From Trogon surrucura (taxonomy: Eukaryota; Chordata; Aves; Trogoniformes; Trogonidae), in the NCBI GenBank assembly GCA_020746105.1, contig CM036619.1, positions 69,615,635 to 69,679,634 on the forward strand: 64,000 nucleotides of DNA, given 5' to 3'. Both the position numbers and the translations under genes were made by a program. Shown here piece by piece: positions 34,498-47,000 of this stretch (position 1 is its first letter; each line of letters begins with the position of its first letter). The notes below the pieces were generated by a model that saw nothing but the letters and a program-made list of their open reading frames with translations, was not told the origin of the DNA and did no database searches.

Positions 34498-35190
34498 GCT
34501 AGCTCTGGAGCTGCAAGGGGTTGTTACTCATGTGGACGTAGGTTGCACCTATGACTGCCTGGAAATATGCTGGTGGCACTTCCCCAGTTCACAAGACTTC
34601 AGCTCATTTCACGCTAGTACCAGGCACCCGAATGGCCACATCCCATTGCATGTGTACAAGGTACATGATGTTTTCATTTGCTCTGTCTTGGGTTTACTGC
34701 CATTAAATGAGAAGCAATGTTGAAAAAGAAGAAGATAAACTTCCTGTTTCATCTTCACAGGATGGTCACAAGCATTTTGTTTAGTGAAGATAGTGTAAGT
34801 AGCAAACCAATGCTGGGCTTCATTGTTAGGGTAAACAGAAGTCTTGATTTTCAACGTCTACCCTTCACCAGCTGCCAAGATGCTAAAAGAATTATGATCT
34901 TTCAAATATTCTTGAACTTTTTTTGCACATTCTCTTCCGTTATGGGATTTTTGTTTTATTTTCCCCTCTTTTCAGTCTCTGAAATGGTTATTCTAAACAC
35001 AGAAATGTAATGCACATAAATAGTTAAAATTTATTTTATCTCCAGGTACTCAATATTGTCTTTCTGAATACTCAGTAAATCCATTCAAACCGTGGTTGCA
35101 CTGAATGCGGTACACCCTCGTTTTCCTGCAGTAACTCACCCTTTGCAAACTTCCCAAATTTAAAACATATCCGTGCTGAGAACTGCACAG
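34498..35190. other. unique DNA, nothing recognised
   Basis: No repeat, RNA gene or exon was recognised; T-rich runs lie near 34915 and 34950. Confidence 0.4.
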
Positions 35191-35265
35191 TGATCCTGCT
35201 TTGGCAGGGGGGTTGGACTAGATGACTTTTCGAGGTCCCTTGCAACCCCTGCCATTCTGTGACTC
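35191..35265 (+). mobile_element. CR1 LINE 3' end, short fragment
   Basis: TGATCCTGCTTTGGCAGGGG, then GGTTGGACTAGATGACTTTT and GAGGTCCCTTGCAACCCCTG, ending CCATTCTGTGACTCTT: the last ~75 bases of a CR1 in plus orientation. Confidence 0.85.
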
Positions 35266-37950
35266 TTTGCCTGAGGTTCCCTTCTCACAGGGACACTTCC
35301 AGTTACAAAAGAAAAGCACAGTGCACCACAGCCAAAGCTACGGGTGAAGCTTTCAGCGCAGTGAAGCAGCTCCCTGTGCTGTGTGAATTCTTCACATAGC
35401 GTGGTCAGTTGCTGGTCCCACCGCTGAGTTAGAACCTCTTCACAATGGGCAGACAGCACGCAATCTGAAACGTTGGCTGATAAAAATGGCAATATTTGAG
35501 AAGGCTTACAGCTAATTTTGTTTGCTTGGCACAGTATGAAAACAACTGCCTTTCCACGATCTCTTAATGAAAAAGCAGTTCAGTGGTAAACAACATTTCA
35601 GAAGCAGAGTCTGGGTCTTTCCTGTTTGTTCTGTTTTTCCAGCCAAGTAAAATCACATTAAAATGAGGACTATTAAGGCAGCCATCCTTCAGCAACTTAA
35701 AGGTTCTGAAACCAACTAGAACCTTTAGGAAAAAAGCATGTACTATGGAGAGGAGAAATACAAGCTACTGCATTGGCAGAGCAAGACTTTTCTGCATAAA
35801 CAGTTACATCTGATAGGTGATAACAAGCAAGAAATAACAAGCCTTGACAGAAAGTACGCTTTTTTCAAAACGCACTGGTTTGTTCTTGTTCATGAGGCCT
35901 GACAAACATAAGGTTGTTTCTGTGGATATCGTATGAGCTATTCACCAGCTGGACTTCTGAATTCAAGCCTACAGTTCAAGTCTGTGGAGCCTTGGAAAAA
36001 TTCCACCAAAAGCTAACACATTGGATTCATTGTACTCATCTATGTATTTTTTACGAAAACATTTAGACTTTAAAAAAAAAATCTCATGGGACCATACTTC
36101 TTAGACTTAAATAAAGAGTCATATCTACTACATTAGCAAGAAATTCTCTTTCCTACTACTCTTAGAAGTCCCTTTCTCACCCTGCCATCTAATGATTAAA
36201 AGGAAGGCCTTCTTCTCTTCTACTTTCCTGCAAATGATAATTCCCTTTGAACAGAAAACAGCAACAACAAATATCCCTGATTGTTCTTAAAGAGCTAGAA
36301 AAGCCTCAACCATCTAGGTTTGCTTCAAGAATTTTATATGGCAAGTTCATACCACTTGTTTTAGAAGAAACAAGTTTGAACCAAATTTACTTTCAAACTC
36401 CTTAAAAAAATAAATCACAGTATACTGATTTCATAATTTTAATTTTTTATTTTTCCATTTTAAGTTTGCAGTTCACAACGTGGGCAGCTATACAGAATAC
36501 CGCACTGAGGACTGATTCTTTATCCTTTTCCTGAACCAGGCTGCTCTCTATTCCCCGAGTTCAGACTCCGGCAACAAAACAAAGTGCCTGTTCCTTTACA
36601 GCTACAGCTGCTCTGTTCCTTCCCTTCTTCAGAGTCCCCTGCCTTGCTCACTTTTCCCTCTCTGACGATGTGCAATCCAGAGGACCAAAATATTCATGAC
36701 AAATTTATTTTGCTCAGCCTGTGCAGCTATTTGTCTGTTTTAAAGCTAAGTTATTCTTATAAAAATATAAGACAAACACAAGGTGCCCGCTGGCATTTTT
36801 CCTTCTCGCCAGCACAACTTATGAGCCTAACAAGGCTCATCCATCATCTGCACTAACCACAGACCGAGGTGAAAGGTCAGGAGTCAGGGTTTGGAGAGAG
36901 ACCACAGTAAGGGGACAGAAGGCACACTGATAGGGAAAAGACTGTATCACTGTCATCTACCAGCAGCAGTGACTGACAAAGACAATATCGTTTGGTAAAC
37001 CACGACGGTTACCCATTTATGTCATAATTTCCTTCTATTCTCCACAGTTGCAAGATGCAATACACGCTGCTGAAAGTCTGTGACAGACTTTTATGACTTT
37101 TGCCATATGTACAGTGCACAGGATCTGCTTTTCCGTTAGAGATGACCCCTCAGTGACAGGTTCACAATTTTAGGTTCCAGGTTCAGTCATTTTGCCCTAC
37201 ACAGATAAGATTTCAGTTTCCTCCAGAGGATTTAACAACTGAGTGAAAGCAAGTAGACGTTCAGATGTTTCTGCTAATACTGTCCTGGACACTTTTGTCT
37301 GCAGGAATGTTCTTTCTAAAAAGCCCATCATCACATTAGACTTTCTTAAACCCCACAAGCTTTATAGAAAAACGAGTCTCTCTCTCTCTGAGCATAGCGT
37401 CACTCCCAACTACCCACACCAGAAATTTGGTAACAGTTTTCAAATTGCTAAAATAATTGCTCTCCATTATTCTAAATCGCTTATCCATAAGATATGGCAG
37501 TCTAACTAATAAAAACATATTACAGGTTTTTTCATTTTTTCAGAAAATTAAGGAGCAAGAGAACAGCAGTATACATTGGATTATTTTAAGAAAAAGATGC
37601 TTCAGCAGAGTCTGCTAAACAAAAGCCAATCACTTTCCCTGAAAAACATTCTATATCATAAAAGCAGTAAACAGTAATACAAAAAAGTTTCCAAAGTGAC
37701 ATGACCTTCCTGTCACAGCCCAAAGAGCAAATGATAGGGATGCTGGTCTCAGAGGAGCATTTTAGGAAAACATATCCATAAAAAATATATAGGGTAGCCT
37801 GGATCTAAAGGCAATAGTCTCCACTTCTTAAACTACTGACGTAAGGAAAAAGCAGAAATAGAACCAAGGTCTGTGACTATCTTTTGAGGGCCCATAGGCG
37901 AAGCCTAACATTTAAAATGTAAGGAGAAAGTAGTCCTTAATGAAAAATAA
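35266..37950. other. unique DNA, nothing recognised
   Basis: No recognised element. A (TC)5 run lies at 37377-37388. Open frames at 36584-36856 and 37243-37509 (+) show no domain. Confidence 0.4.
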
Positions 37951-38425
37951 TCACAGAATTTAAGCCTTGAAGAGATCCTTCAGCCACTCAGTTTGACTTA
38001 TTGTAACACACATCACCTATCTTCCAGCTACCCTTCGCCTCACAGAAAGACTTCAGTTTGGCTAAAGTAACATTTGCCTAATAACTGCAGAAGGATTTGT
38101 CCTGGGACTTGCCAAGATGCATCAGGTGAAGAACCCCCCGTTCACCCCACAGCACATTCCAGCGCTCGCCTGCTCTCGCTGCGTGGCGGCATCTCCCAGG
38201 GAATCCCTCTCGTTGTGCCTTTCCAGACAGAATGAAGATCTCTTCAACAGACGACATTTTTTTCACCTCAGAAATACTCAGATGCAGTAATTGTCAGCAC
38301 AACCTTTTGCTTTTCCTTCTCCCAGCTGGAGGTTTCTAAGTCTGCCCTTCAAAAGCCTCTACATCATTTTTGCAGCTCATTTATGCACCGGCCACGCTTT
38401 TAAAATATGGCCACAGTCAAACTGT
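37951..38425 (-). mobile_element. old CR1 LINE 3' region, interrupted
   Basis: TCACAGAATTTAAGCCTTGA (37951) resembles the complemented 3' end of an older CR1 family. Further on, CATCATTTTTGCAGCTCATT (about 38361) and CTTTTAAAATATGGCCACAG (about 38397) match the complement of the upstream CR1 segment that encodes the ATKM and WCPQ region. The middle, 38040-38330, is not clearly alignable. Confidence 0.45.
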
Positions 38426-41400
38426 GGGGAACAGAGTAGTACTTAGCATCTCAATATCTGTCTCACTGAGTCCATTCCAAGAGGTAAAAATCACCTACTC
38501 ATTGATCCTCTGGGCTCCTACCTAAGGATCACATTAGCTATTTTGTCAGCATATCACAGAATTCAGTATTTATAAAAGGAAAACATGCTGCTAGCTTTTC
38601 AGTATGCCACAGTTTATAGCTGAAAATTGTGTCACCTATAATGTAAATGTAAAAAATTTCACATTTCTTTTTCAAAATCCCAGACCTCAATTACCTGGAG
38701 ATACAGAACCAAAAAGGCGAAAGTGTACATAGTAGAGAGTGCTGGTCTTTCTTTCTGTCACAGTCTTTCAATGTTTTACATACCTGTCTTTATTTCCATA
38801 AGAAGATAAATATTTAATCTTTCAAAATGTTACATCTGGTTTATTCTGTTATTCTTTTCAGGTAGGATTTATTATAGTAGGACTGACCATACAGTTTTGA
38901 GAATGGTCAAATCATCAGAAAGTCATTTATCTTAGGTATATACATCAGGAAAACTGTGGATAAAAGAGAGTAAATTAAGGATTTTAGCTTTTAGGACATT
39001 CTTTTTCTGTGCCCAGCTCCAGAAGACTTAAGTCCATCAGTCAGCACATTTAGCTCCCAGAAGGCAGTAGAGGAAAGGTTCACGTGAAAAAGCACTTGGC
39101 TGCCAAAGGAGCCACTCTGCACAACTATTAATCCCTAAGAAGGATGACAGAGCTTACACTAAGAGTGAAATATGTGCAATTGAAGGTGCTACCCATTTCA
39201 TTATTGACTGCTGAATGACCCAACACTGCAACCTGCTGCAAGCAAGCAATGATTCTTCTTTCCTCCTTCACCTGTTTCTTTACAGTCGAAGTTCTGAGGT
39301 CTGGGATTTTAGCATCATAGTCAGACTGCCTTTTCGTAAGGATTTCTGGTTCTTGTTTCAGTAGAAAAATTAAGTTAACAAGAATTCTTGACTATGAGAC
39401 ACTGGGGAGAAATAAAACCACCTACCACCCATTCAGAAATATTTTTATTTGAAATTGCATAATACATTTTAAAGTATTTTTGACCATTAAAATCAGTATC
39501 AGTTTCACTGGTGAATTCAAACTCTCCCAGGCTGAGAATAACCCAGACCTACTTCTTCCGAGAAAGGCTCTTTATTACTCACCAGGCACAGCAACAGTTA
39601 CCACCAGCATAAGGATGGGTTGGTTTTTTTTATTTTTCCCTAGTTGTTTAACACCATAGTTGCAGGAGTTGATCGGGCATGCTCAGAGCACACCTAGCCA
39701 TTTCTGACTCCTGAAAGGGCTTAAAGCTGCCCACAGAGTAAGATCTTACACTGGCGAGACCAAACATTTATACTAAGGGCAGAAGTATTAACTTAGGAAA
39801 TACCTCAAAGCATCTTCCTCCTTTTATCCAGAAAAAAAGAGTAGTTAATTTCTTTTGATCACAAAACAGAAATTCTAGGCTCATTCACACCATTTAATAC
39901 TAATTACTTGAAGACAGGGGATTTTTTTTTTTCTGTCCTCACTATATAAGTAAAATTTTCTGTTAAAATATTATTAAGCTTAGAGTCTTGAGCTTCTCTA
40001 ACTCCACTCTCAGTTACCTGTTCATCTCTGGTTGTACTCTAAGGTTATCCAGGTGACTCAAGATGTTTCAAGCTCACTGTTTTAGCACTTCTGAAAAACC
40101 TCACTAGGCACTTATCTATCTATAGAATATATTCTTTGGGTTTTAAATCTGTCCTTTAATTAAGCGTATAGGTAATGAGGCTTGATTATGTGTTTAACAA
40201 ACAGGTACTTTTGAGGAAAAAAATGAACTTGAAATAATCTGTCAGCAGAATTAATAGAATCTATGTATGAAAGTGGTTTTATCATGTAATTTTGTTCATG
40301 TAAGTAATACAAAGAAAGATGTTTTCCCTAACTCAGTTTTAAATTTGTGATATTTTCTTTTGGCAACAGAAAAAAATCATACTTTTAAAGGTGTTACTTG
40401 AGTGGTACTTTTGACTCTTTCTGGCTATCACAATGACTCTCTATTTAGGAAGCTGATTTCCCTGCAAGCACAGAACACACTTTTCAACTCTGAAGATTCA
40501 CTTAGAGAGGGAAGTGCTGGGTTTCTGAGCCCAAATCACCATCAAGTCTCATACTACATCAGGTATTACCGACATGTTTCAGAGTCTAAAACCAGAACAA
40601 GAAGTCGGTCCTTGTTCCCAAGGAGTTACAATCTAAAACTCAGCAGCAGAAAACTGAAGTATTAGCTATACAGAGAAATACTGGGAGACAATGAAAAATT
40701 GGTCTGTGTGACGTACCAGAGTTAAAGCACACAAACGGTTTCTGGTGGACCACGTAGCCTAATTGTTCCTTCTGGAAGAGTAGATGTGCACCAAGCAAAA
40801 GAAACTCTTGCTTGTGTCAAAGATCTGCAGTGTCCAAACTGAACGTGAGCTACGTACCCTCCACCATTTCAATGGAGACAATGAGGCGACTGGTTTGTCA
40901 CAAATTTGCTTTCGCATAATTACAATTTTGTTTCATATGGTTACTTCCAATTCGTATCCCAAGAAGTTGAAAGTTCACAAATCCGCAGGAGCAAAGATCC
41001 TGTGCCAAACTACTGTCACACGACATTAGGTCAAGGTACTTAAAATACATTAAAATAGAAAGTGCCAAGCATTTGATGGTTAAATTCCATCTGACTCAGA
41101 GGAACCTTTCTGTCTCCCTGAAGTGCGCCTGTGGCCACCTTATGTATTCCCAAAATCTTTTCCCAGCTGTGTTCTCTCATAGTATTTTTCTGTATCTCTA
41201 CATATTCATTTTGATTTGGAAAATAATGCCTATGTAACCCTTCTGTGCACTCTGTGACATTTTAGTACTGTCCTTGATTACTAGTTACCCGATTTTGGTT
41301 TGCAATGAAGAATAAAGTCAGCAAAGTCCAACAGGACACATCAGCTAAATTAAAAGTATATAGCACCAACTAAATATACTTTTTGCCTCAGCATTTGATT

Positions 41401-41654
41401 AGTCTCTTCAGTTGGCAGATATGGTTAGTAGGATCACTTCATATGTAAAGCTGTCTCTATGCAACTGTCAATCATAAACTTCATCAGGTTTCAGGTACTG
41501 TGTTCTTCTAACATTTTCATAAGGCTTAACTTAGATTTCTTTATGCTACACTCCATATGTGACATGCCCTTCAATCTACAGCCTTTTCTAATTGAAAAAA
41601 AAAAAACAAAAAAACAAAACCTGACAACTTTGATGTATTTACTGCAACAATGAA
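38426..41654. other. unique DNA, nothing recognised
   Basis: It has ordinary AT-rich composition, a T10 run at 39928-39937 and an A11CA7CA4 run at 41597-41620. No supported gene, RNA gene or repeat family. Confidence 0.4.
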
Positions 41655-41694
41655 ACAGAATATCTCAAGTTGGAAGGGACACATAAGGAACACT
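41655..41694 (-). mobile_element. CR1 LINE 3' end, very short fragment
   Basis: ACAGAATATCTCAAGTTGGA followed by AGGGACACATAAGGA is the complemented 3' end of a CR1 subfamily whose consensus contains AGAATATCCCGAGTTGGAAG. Only ~40 bases remain. Confidence 0.65.
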
Positions 41695-43133
41695 AATGTA
41701 GATATTTCTACAAATTTTGGGGTTGTATGTATAGTCTCCTTTGGCAGGGAATACCTTGGATTTCTGGATCTGTTCCAGAATGCATCACACAGGTTTAGAT
41801 ATTCTATTTCTGATCCTATAATATTCTAAACATTTTTAAATACTCTTATCTGGTAATAAAATCATGCATAATAAAGCAGTATCAAACTCTACTTTGGTCT
41901 ACTCTATCTCTCTATTATAAAGAATTAAATATTAAACAATTTAGATAAAAGAAAGATGGGAAAGAGGTTTTCCTCTTATCATAACTTAGCATTAATATTT
42001 CATTAAAGTCCAGATATGACATATTATTAGTGACATTTTTTCAGGAGTATTTCTTTTTATCACTGCATTTTTAGATGACAATGCAAAAAAAATCCTTTTT
42101 TTTGTATGAACATTTACATTTTGAAAGAAGGAAGTTATAGGATTCTGTGTATCTCAGATTTTTCTTATGAACTGTGCAAGACTGAACCACGGGGAAAAAA
42201 ATCATATTGTCAGTATTTCTGGATTCTTGACAGTTTAATTTTTTATTTATTTATTGGAAATTTAGAGTTGCACTGAATCATATTCACTTCAATTTTTCAA
42301 GCAGAGTTGTTTTGGGTTTTTTTAATAGAGGTGTAAACTTCAAATTTTACCTAACAATCTGAATGAGAGAAAGGCAGGAAGTCAATTATTCACCCTTTTG
42401 CAGTTATATGAAAAAAATAAATAAATTCAGCTATCAAGTTTTTATTTCCCTCCAGATCATCAAACACCCCTTTCCTGCTTCCCCTACCTACAGTTATTGC
42501 AACCATCTTCTCCACAGGCTTTTGGTGAATGTGCACAGCTTCTATATTCATGGTTTAGCCTTCCAAAGACATGGGATTTTGGGGTGGGTTTTTTTTTTTT
42601 AAATACATGATCTGTAGTCTGTTACTTACCTGTATTTACACCACCATGAGCTCTTTCCATTCTATACTTGTTAGTACCAAGGTTGTATTAATGTTCTGTT
42701 GAAATGCTTTGTGTCTAGTTAGTTGGAAATGCTTCAGCCAACATGACTCTAGCACTTAATTGTTGTGTTGTGCTCCCAGGTCAGGGACTATTCAAAACAC
42801 GAGAATTTTATTAAGCTGCAGCTGCAATTTTATCTCATTTAAACTACATTATAGTTTATATGTACTTTCCTCATCCTAAGGCTGGTTCTTAATAACTTTA
42901 GGCTGACAGTCAATAATGTAGCAACTGCTTGCATCACTTTCAGTGTCTTGTAGCAGCCCTCAGAGCCTGTACAGTTCTGCTGAGATAACTGCACACACTG
43001 AAAGAGAAGTAAGTTCACTCACACAGGTAACACACAGTGCACGCACACATAAAAAGAGAAGAATCCGTGAGACAGGTAATCACATCATATAGGCACAATG
43101 CAGACAACGAGGAGATTAGTGACAATACATTTC
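41695..43133. other. AT-rich unique DNA, nothing recognised
   Basis: It contains T-rich runs (42590-42600) and short A runs. No gene or repeat family was recognised before the LTR. Confidence 0.4.
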
Positions 43134-43978
43134 TGTCCTGGTTTGAGCTAAACAGAAGCAGTTCTGTTCAGCAATTTTTACTTTTCAGCTCAGCCTCTTC
43201 TTAGTGGCTGCACGTTCTGAAGTCAGCAGTGTGTTTTTGCAGACAGTGTGTGCTACTGGCAGTGATATCACCTGATGTTTACAGTTACTGCCTGGGATTG
43301 GTGTGCAGAAAGGCTCTTTCTTATACTTGTTCCTACGGTGACCAAGGCCACTGCTGGCTCTTGTGTGCCACGCTGGGGATGCTAGGAAGTAAGAGAGGTC
43401 ACAGGGAAGCAAAAGTTGCACCTCCAGGGAGTTACAGACAGGACAAGTGACCAACAAGAGCATTCCACTCCGTATACTTCATCTTCAGTACAAAACTGAG
43501 GGATCATGAGGGTTTAGCTCTTTTCTTCAATAGCCAGCATCCAGGTAGAACTCCGTCCAATCTCCTGCTTCTGATCCCAATCCTGAGTTCCTGAATCTAG
43601 ACCCCATACCCAGCTCCCTGCTGCCGCTGAACCTGGGGCTTCACTGGTGCCATCTGCTCTGCAGCATCAGTGCAGATTGCCAGCGGGTGCGGAGGTTGGG
43701 TTCAATATTGTTGGTTTTGTATACATGTATGTAGTTCACTATTTTTATTATTTCATTATTCATTATCATTGTTTAATTTTCTTTCTCCAATCCATAAGTC
43801 TCTCTGCCTCATTCCCTTCTCCTTCCTATTTGGAGGCAGAGATCGTCTGTCCATACTTAGCGGCTGTCCCAGTCCTAACCCGCAACTACTTCTTATCCCT
43901 AGACAGTTCAGACCCTCACAGTGACACCTCTGGGGATCAGGAGGAGCTTTTGCAATGAATGAGATGACCGATTTGTCA
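43134..43978 (+). mobile_element. LTR of an avian endogenous retrovirus
   Basis: It begins TGTCCTGGTTTGAGCTAAAC, a start shared by an LTR family common in bird genomes, and retains GCAGAAAGGCTCTTTCTTA and CACTGCTGGCTCTTGTG. A TATA-like TACAAAA lies at 43489-43495. The 3' part has the family's pyrimidine-rich TTTAATTTTCTTTCTCCAAT and TCTCTCTGCCTCATTCCC. I place the end at the CA of 43977-43978, just before TACTTGGTGG, which looks like a decayed primer-binding site. It is diverged and carries no intact gene. This is a different family from the LTR at 5.7 kb and in the opposite orientation. Confidence 0.75.
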
Positions 43979-44045
43979 TACTTGGTGGAACCAAAACGGA
44001 TTCTTAGGACATCTTGTGAAATCACAAAATGAAGACCTGGGTAAC
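43979..44045 (+). mobile_element. short internal remnant downstream of the LTR
   Basis: TTGGTGGAACC at 43982-43992, followed by CGGATTCTTAGGACATCTTG, resembles the primer-binding site and leader that follow the 5' LTR. It stops within ~70 bases at A-rich sequence, and no gag, pol or second LTR follows, so this is a 5'-LTR-plus-leader fragment and not a solo LTR. Confidence 0.4.
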
Positions 44046-47000
44046 CACATAAAATACAATAAAAAAAATAAATAAAATTTCAAGCTCTGTGGTAGAGATT
44101 TTTTTTATTCCTTTAGGACAGAACATTTCCCTGTTTCTGCTGCCACCGTTCACTGCCCTAGCCATAAGCTCTCTACTCAGTCAGGCACTGTTCACACACA
44201 CATGTTCTTGGCATCTAAAAGCCCACAGATTGTGAAGGAGTACAGTCAGACACTAGAGCCAAAAAAAAAAAAAAGAAAAAAAAAGACAGGAAAAGAGAAG
44301 TTGGAAAGATTACAATAAGAGTAATTGATTCATGTTATCACTTTATATGAAGTTGTTCTAAGATGGTGGTAGACATTTGTTAGTACACAAACAACTGAGT
44401 AGGTTAGTTAGTGGCATTTTTCATCCCGTTTCCTTTGCTTATTCAAATGAAATAAAAAAAAAAATAATCAATATTCAGGAAGATAAAAGCCCAAATATCA
44501 TTAGAGGAGCGGGGCTAGTTTACCACAAGCACTGTACTCACATACTATTTACTTTCTATATTACTTATAGGCAAAGTGGAAAATTAACACTGAGTGGAAA
44601 ATCAGGTTTAGCTACTTCTGCTCTCTATGGCCATATTAAACAAAGCCACAGAAATAGCTGGCTTACTTATATGCTCATTAATAACAGGGATTGATCAGCC
44701 TAATTGCAAGCACACATTCACACATCACTGCTATATTTATGTCTGCTAAAGTTATTCACTGTTTCCATTAAATTATTAACTCACAATTCTTCTGGAAAAC
44801 ATTTAAGGGCTTCCACAAAATTACAGTCTTTAGAAAGAATGCTGCTTGACATTTCCCACATAATCGTTTTCTGTAGAAGACAGTCATTAAAGAACAACTC
44901 CACAAAACTAAAAACATACTATAATCCGTAAAAATCATGCATCGTAATGCAGACCTGTGATGAAGCATACTTTTACATTGCCCGAAAATATTTGTGTATA
45001 ATCGTAGTAGAATTTATCACTTTCATAACTCATCATCACATCACTATATTCTAGTGCTCAGCTTTTGTAAAAGATGGAGTGAATCAGCATTCTTAAATTC
45101 ATTGTCAAAGGAGAGAACTTCTTTTTTTTTATTTTACTCTAACTCCTTTTCAAAGTAAGTCAGAACACATCATGGACAACAGCGCAACTGCTGCTGTTTT
45201 CAGTTATTCAGACATAGACCCAAGTTCACAGGTAAACTTAAAGTTTGTCAATTTAGTTTCCTCCCTGGTTTACTCGAACGGCCTAATCCCACAGTCAACT
45301 TCAACACACATACATAATAATTTATTCCTGAGCTCCAGTGTGACATAAACCAAACTTTTCCCTCGATGACAGAGACACATACGAGACAGACAATATGATT
45401 ATGAACCATGTCACACTACAATCCTCTGAAACAGTCCTTTAGCATTGTCCTTTCACTTTCTTAAACTCCCAAATACCTTTTAAAAACCAAGCATCCTCTC
45501 AATGGCATAGTGTAAAATCCCACACTGTTGAGGTACAAAGCATCCTTCTGATGAGTTGACTATTATAATTTGTGTATTACAACAAAAAGTAATAGCCACG
45601 TCAAATGGTAAACCACAGCAGCCTTGTGGACTGATAGAGTCTATAGACTTGGTAAACATCTGCAAGGAGTTGAGCTGAAATTTTGCTACCAGGATGGTAT
45701 CATGGTAGCAATACAGGGAAATGGTCTGGGAACATGCAGCTGCCAGCTATTAAAGAAGCATCAAGAAATGCAACTTCAAAGGGAAAAACACGAGATCTCT
45801 ATAGGAGAGGTCATAAGATGCCAGTCAGCATTTTGAAGGAGCTACACACGTGTCTGCAATATCTGAAGCCACACAGTATCGCTAGGCAAGAAGAAGCAAA
45901 AGTGGCCTTTGTGTTCCCAATCCCGGCAACTACACGTTTGGGGATTCACTTCAATATCACATCCAAGCCATTTACCACTTGTAGACATTGCCTCAGGGCT
46001 CCCAGAATCTCTGGAGTCCACGACAGAAATACCTTCACTTCTCAGACCAGCTACCTCTTCCACGATGGACCGTGTGTGGGAACCAGAGAGCTTGCTGTCT
46101 GAAGACCTTGCTGTAGCTGTGCAAGGCTCAGTGTTTTCCACATCACTGATAAGTTTCCTTGGCATGGCACTCCCCTAAAGACTAACATTACACGGTATCT
46201 GCAGTCCTCAGGGCTTCCCAAATAATTGTCAGAGGACAATGTGATGGGTTTCATCTGCTGACTCCTTAAGATGACTACCTAGAGTGGCAGATTATACATG
46301 CATATACCTCCCAGCATTTTCTTGGCCTTTAGCAATTATTTTCTGGTCATTAGGCTACAGAATTAAGTGACAGAAAAGGTCAATTAAAATTATCTAGTCC
46401 ATATTCTGCATGTCTGGGTAATTTTAATGATGTTATTCTCCAAATAATACTAAACCTCAAGTTATACAAATTTCCATCACTGCAATTTTTAAAATTTTTC
46501 CTATTAAAGACAGTTCTTAAAAAAAAAAAATCACGAATTATCTTTGAAATTTCCTTCAATCTTTTTAATTCTTTGCCCATTTTAATTTTTCTGTTCTTGT
46601 GTTATTTTACCCCTGATTTTCTGCATTATTGTTTAGTTCATTCCTATACAGCCATTCAAACAAACATAAATATGTCATTTCAGATCTTTCTAAATTATTT
46701 CCTTGCCCAGAGAACACCCACTTTGCTGAACACTGAGACTTACCAACTACCTTTCAAGTCACCAACATCATGGGTGAATGCCTGCCTCTTAACAGGGGCA
46801 ACAAGTGCTGTTTCAGACATGGTAGGTACGTGAGACATCAGCGCACTAGATACAGTCCAGGTACTGGAAGGGAGAGATCTGTACCTCTCTGGAGACCGAC
46901 TGGAAGTCAGCTGTTGAAGGCATCAGACCTGAAAACGAAAGCTCACATTTGGGCAACTGTCTCCTACCCAACACTTCTTCAAATGAAACATCACCAGTTC

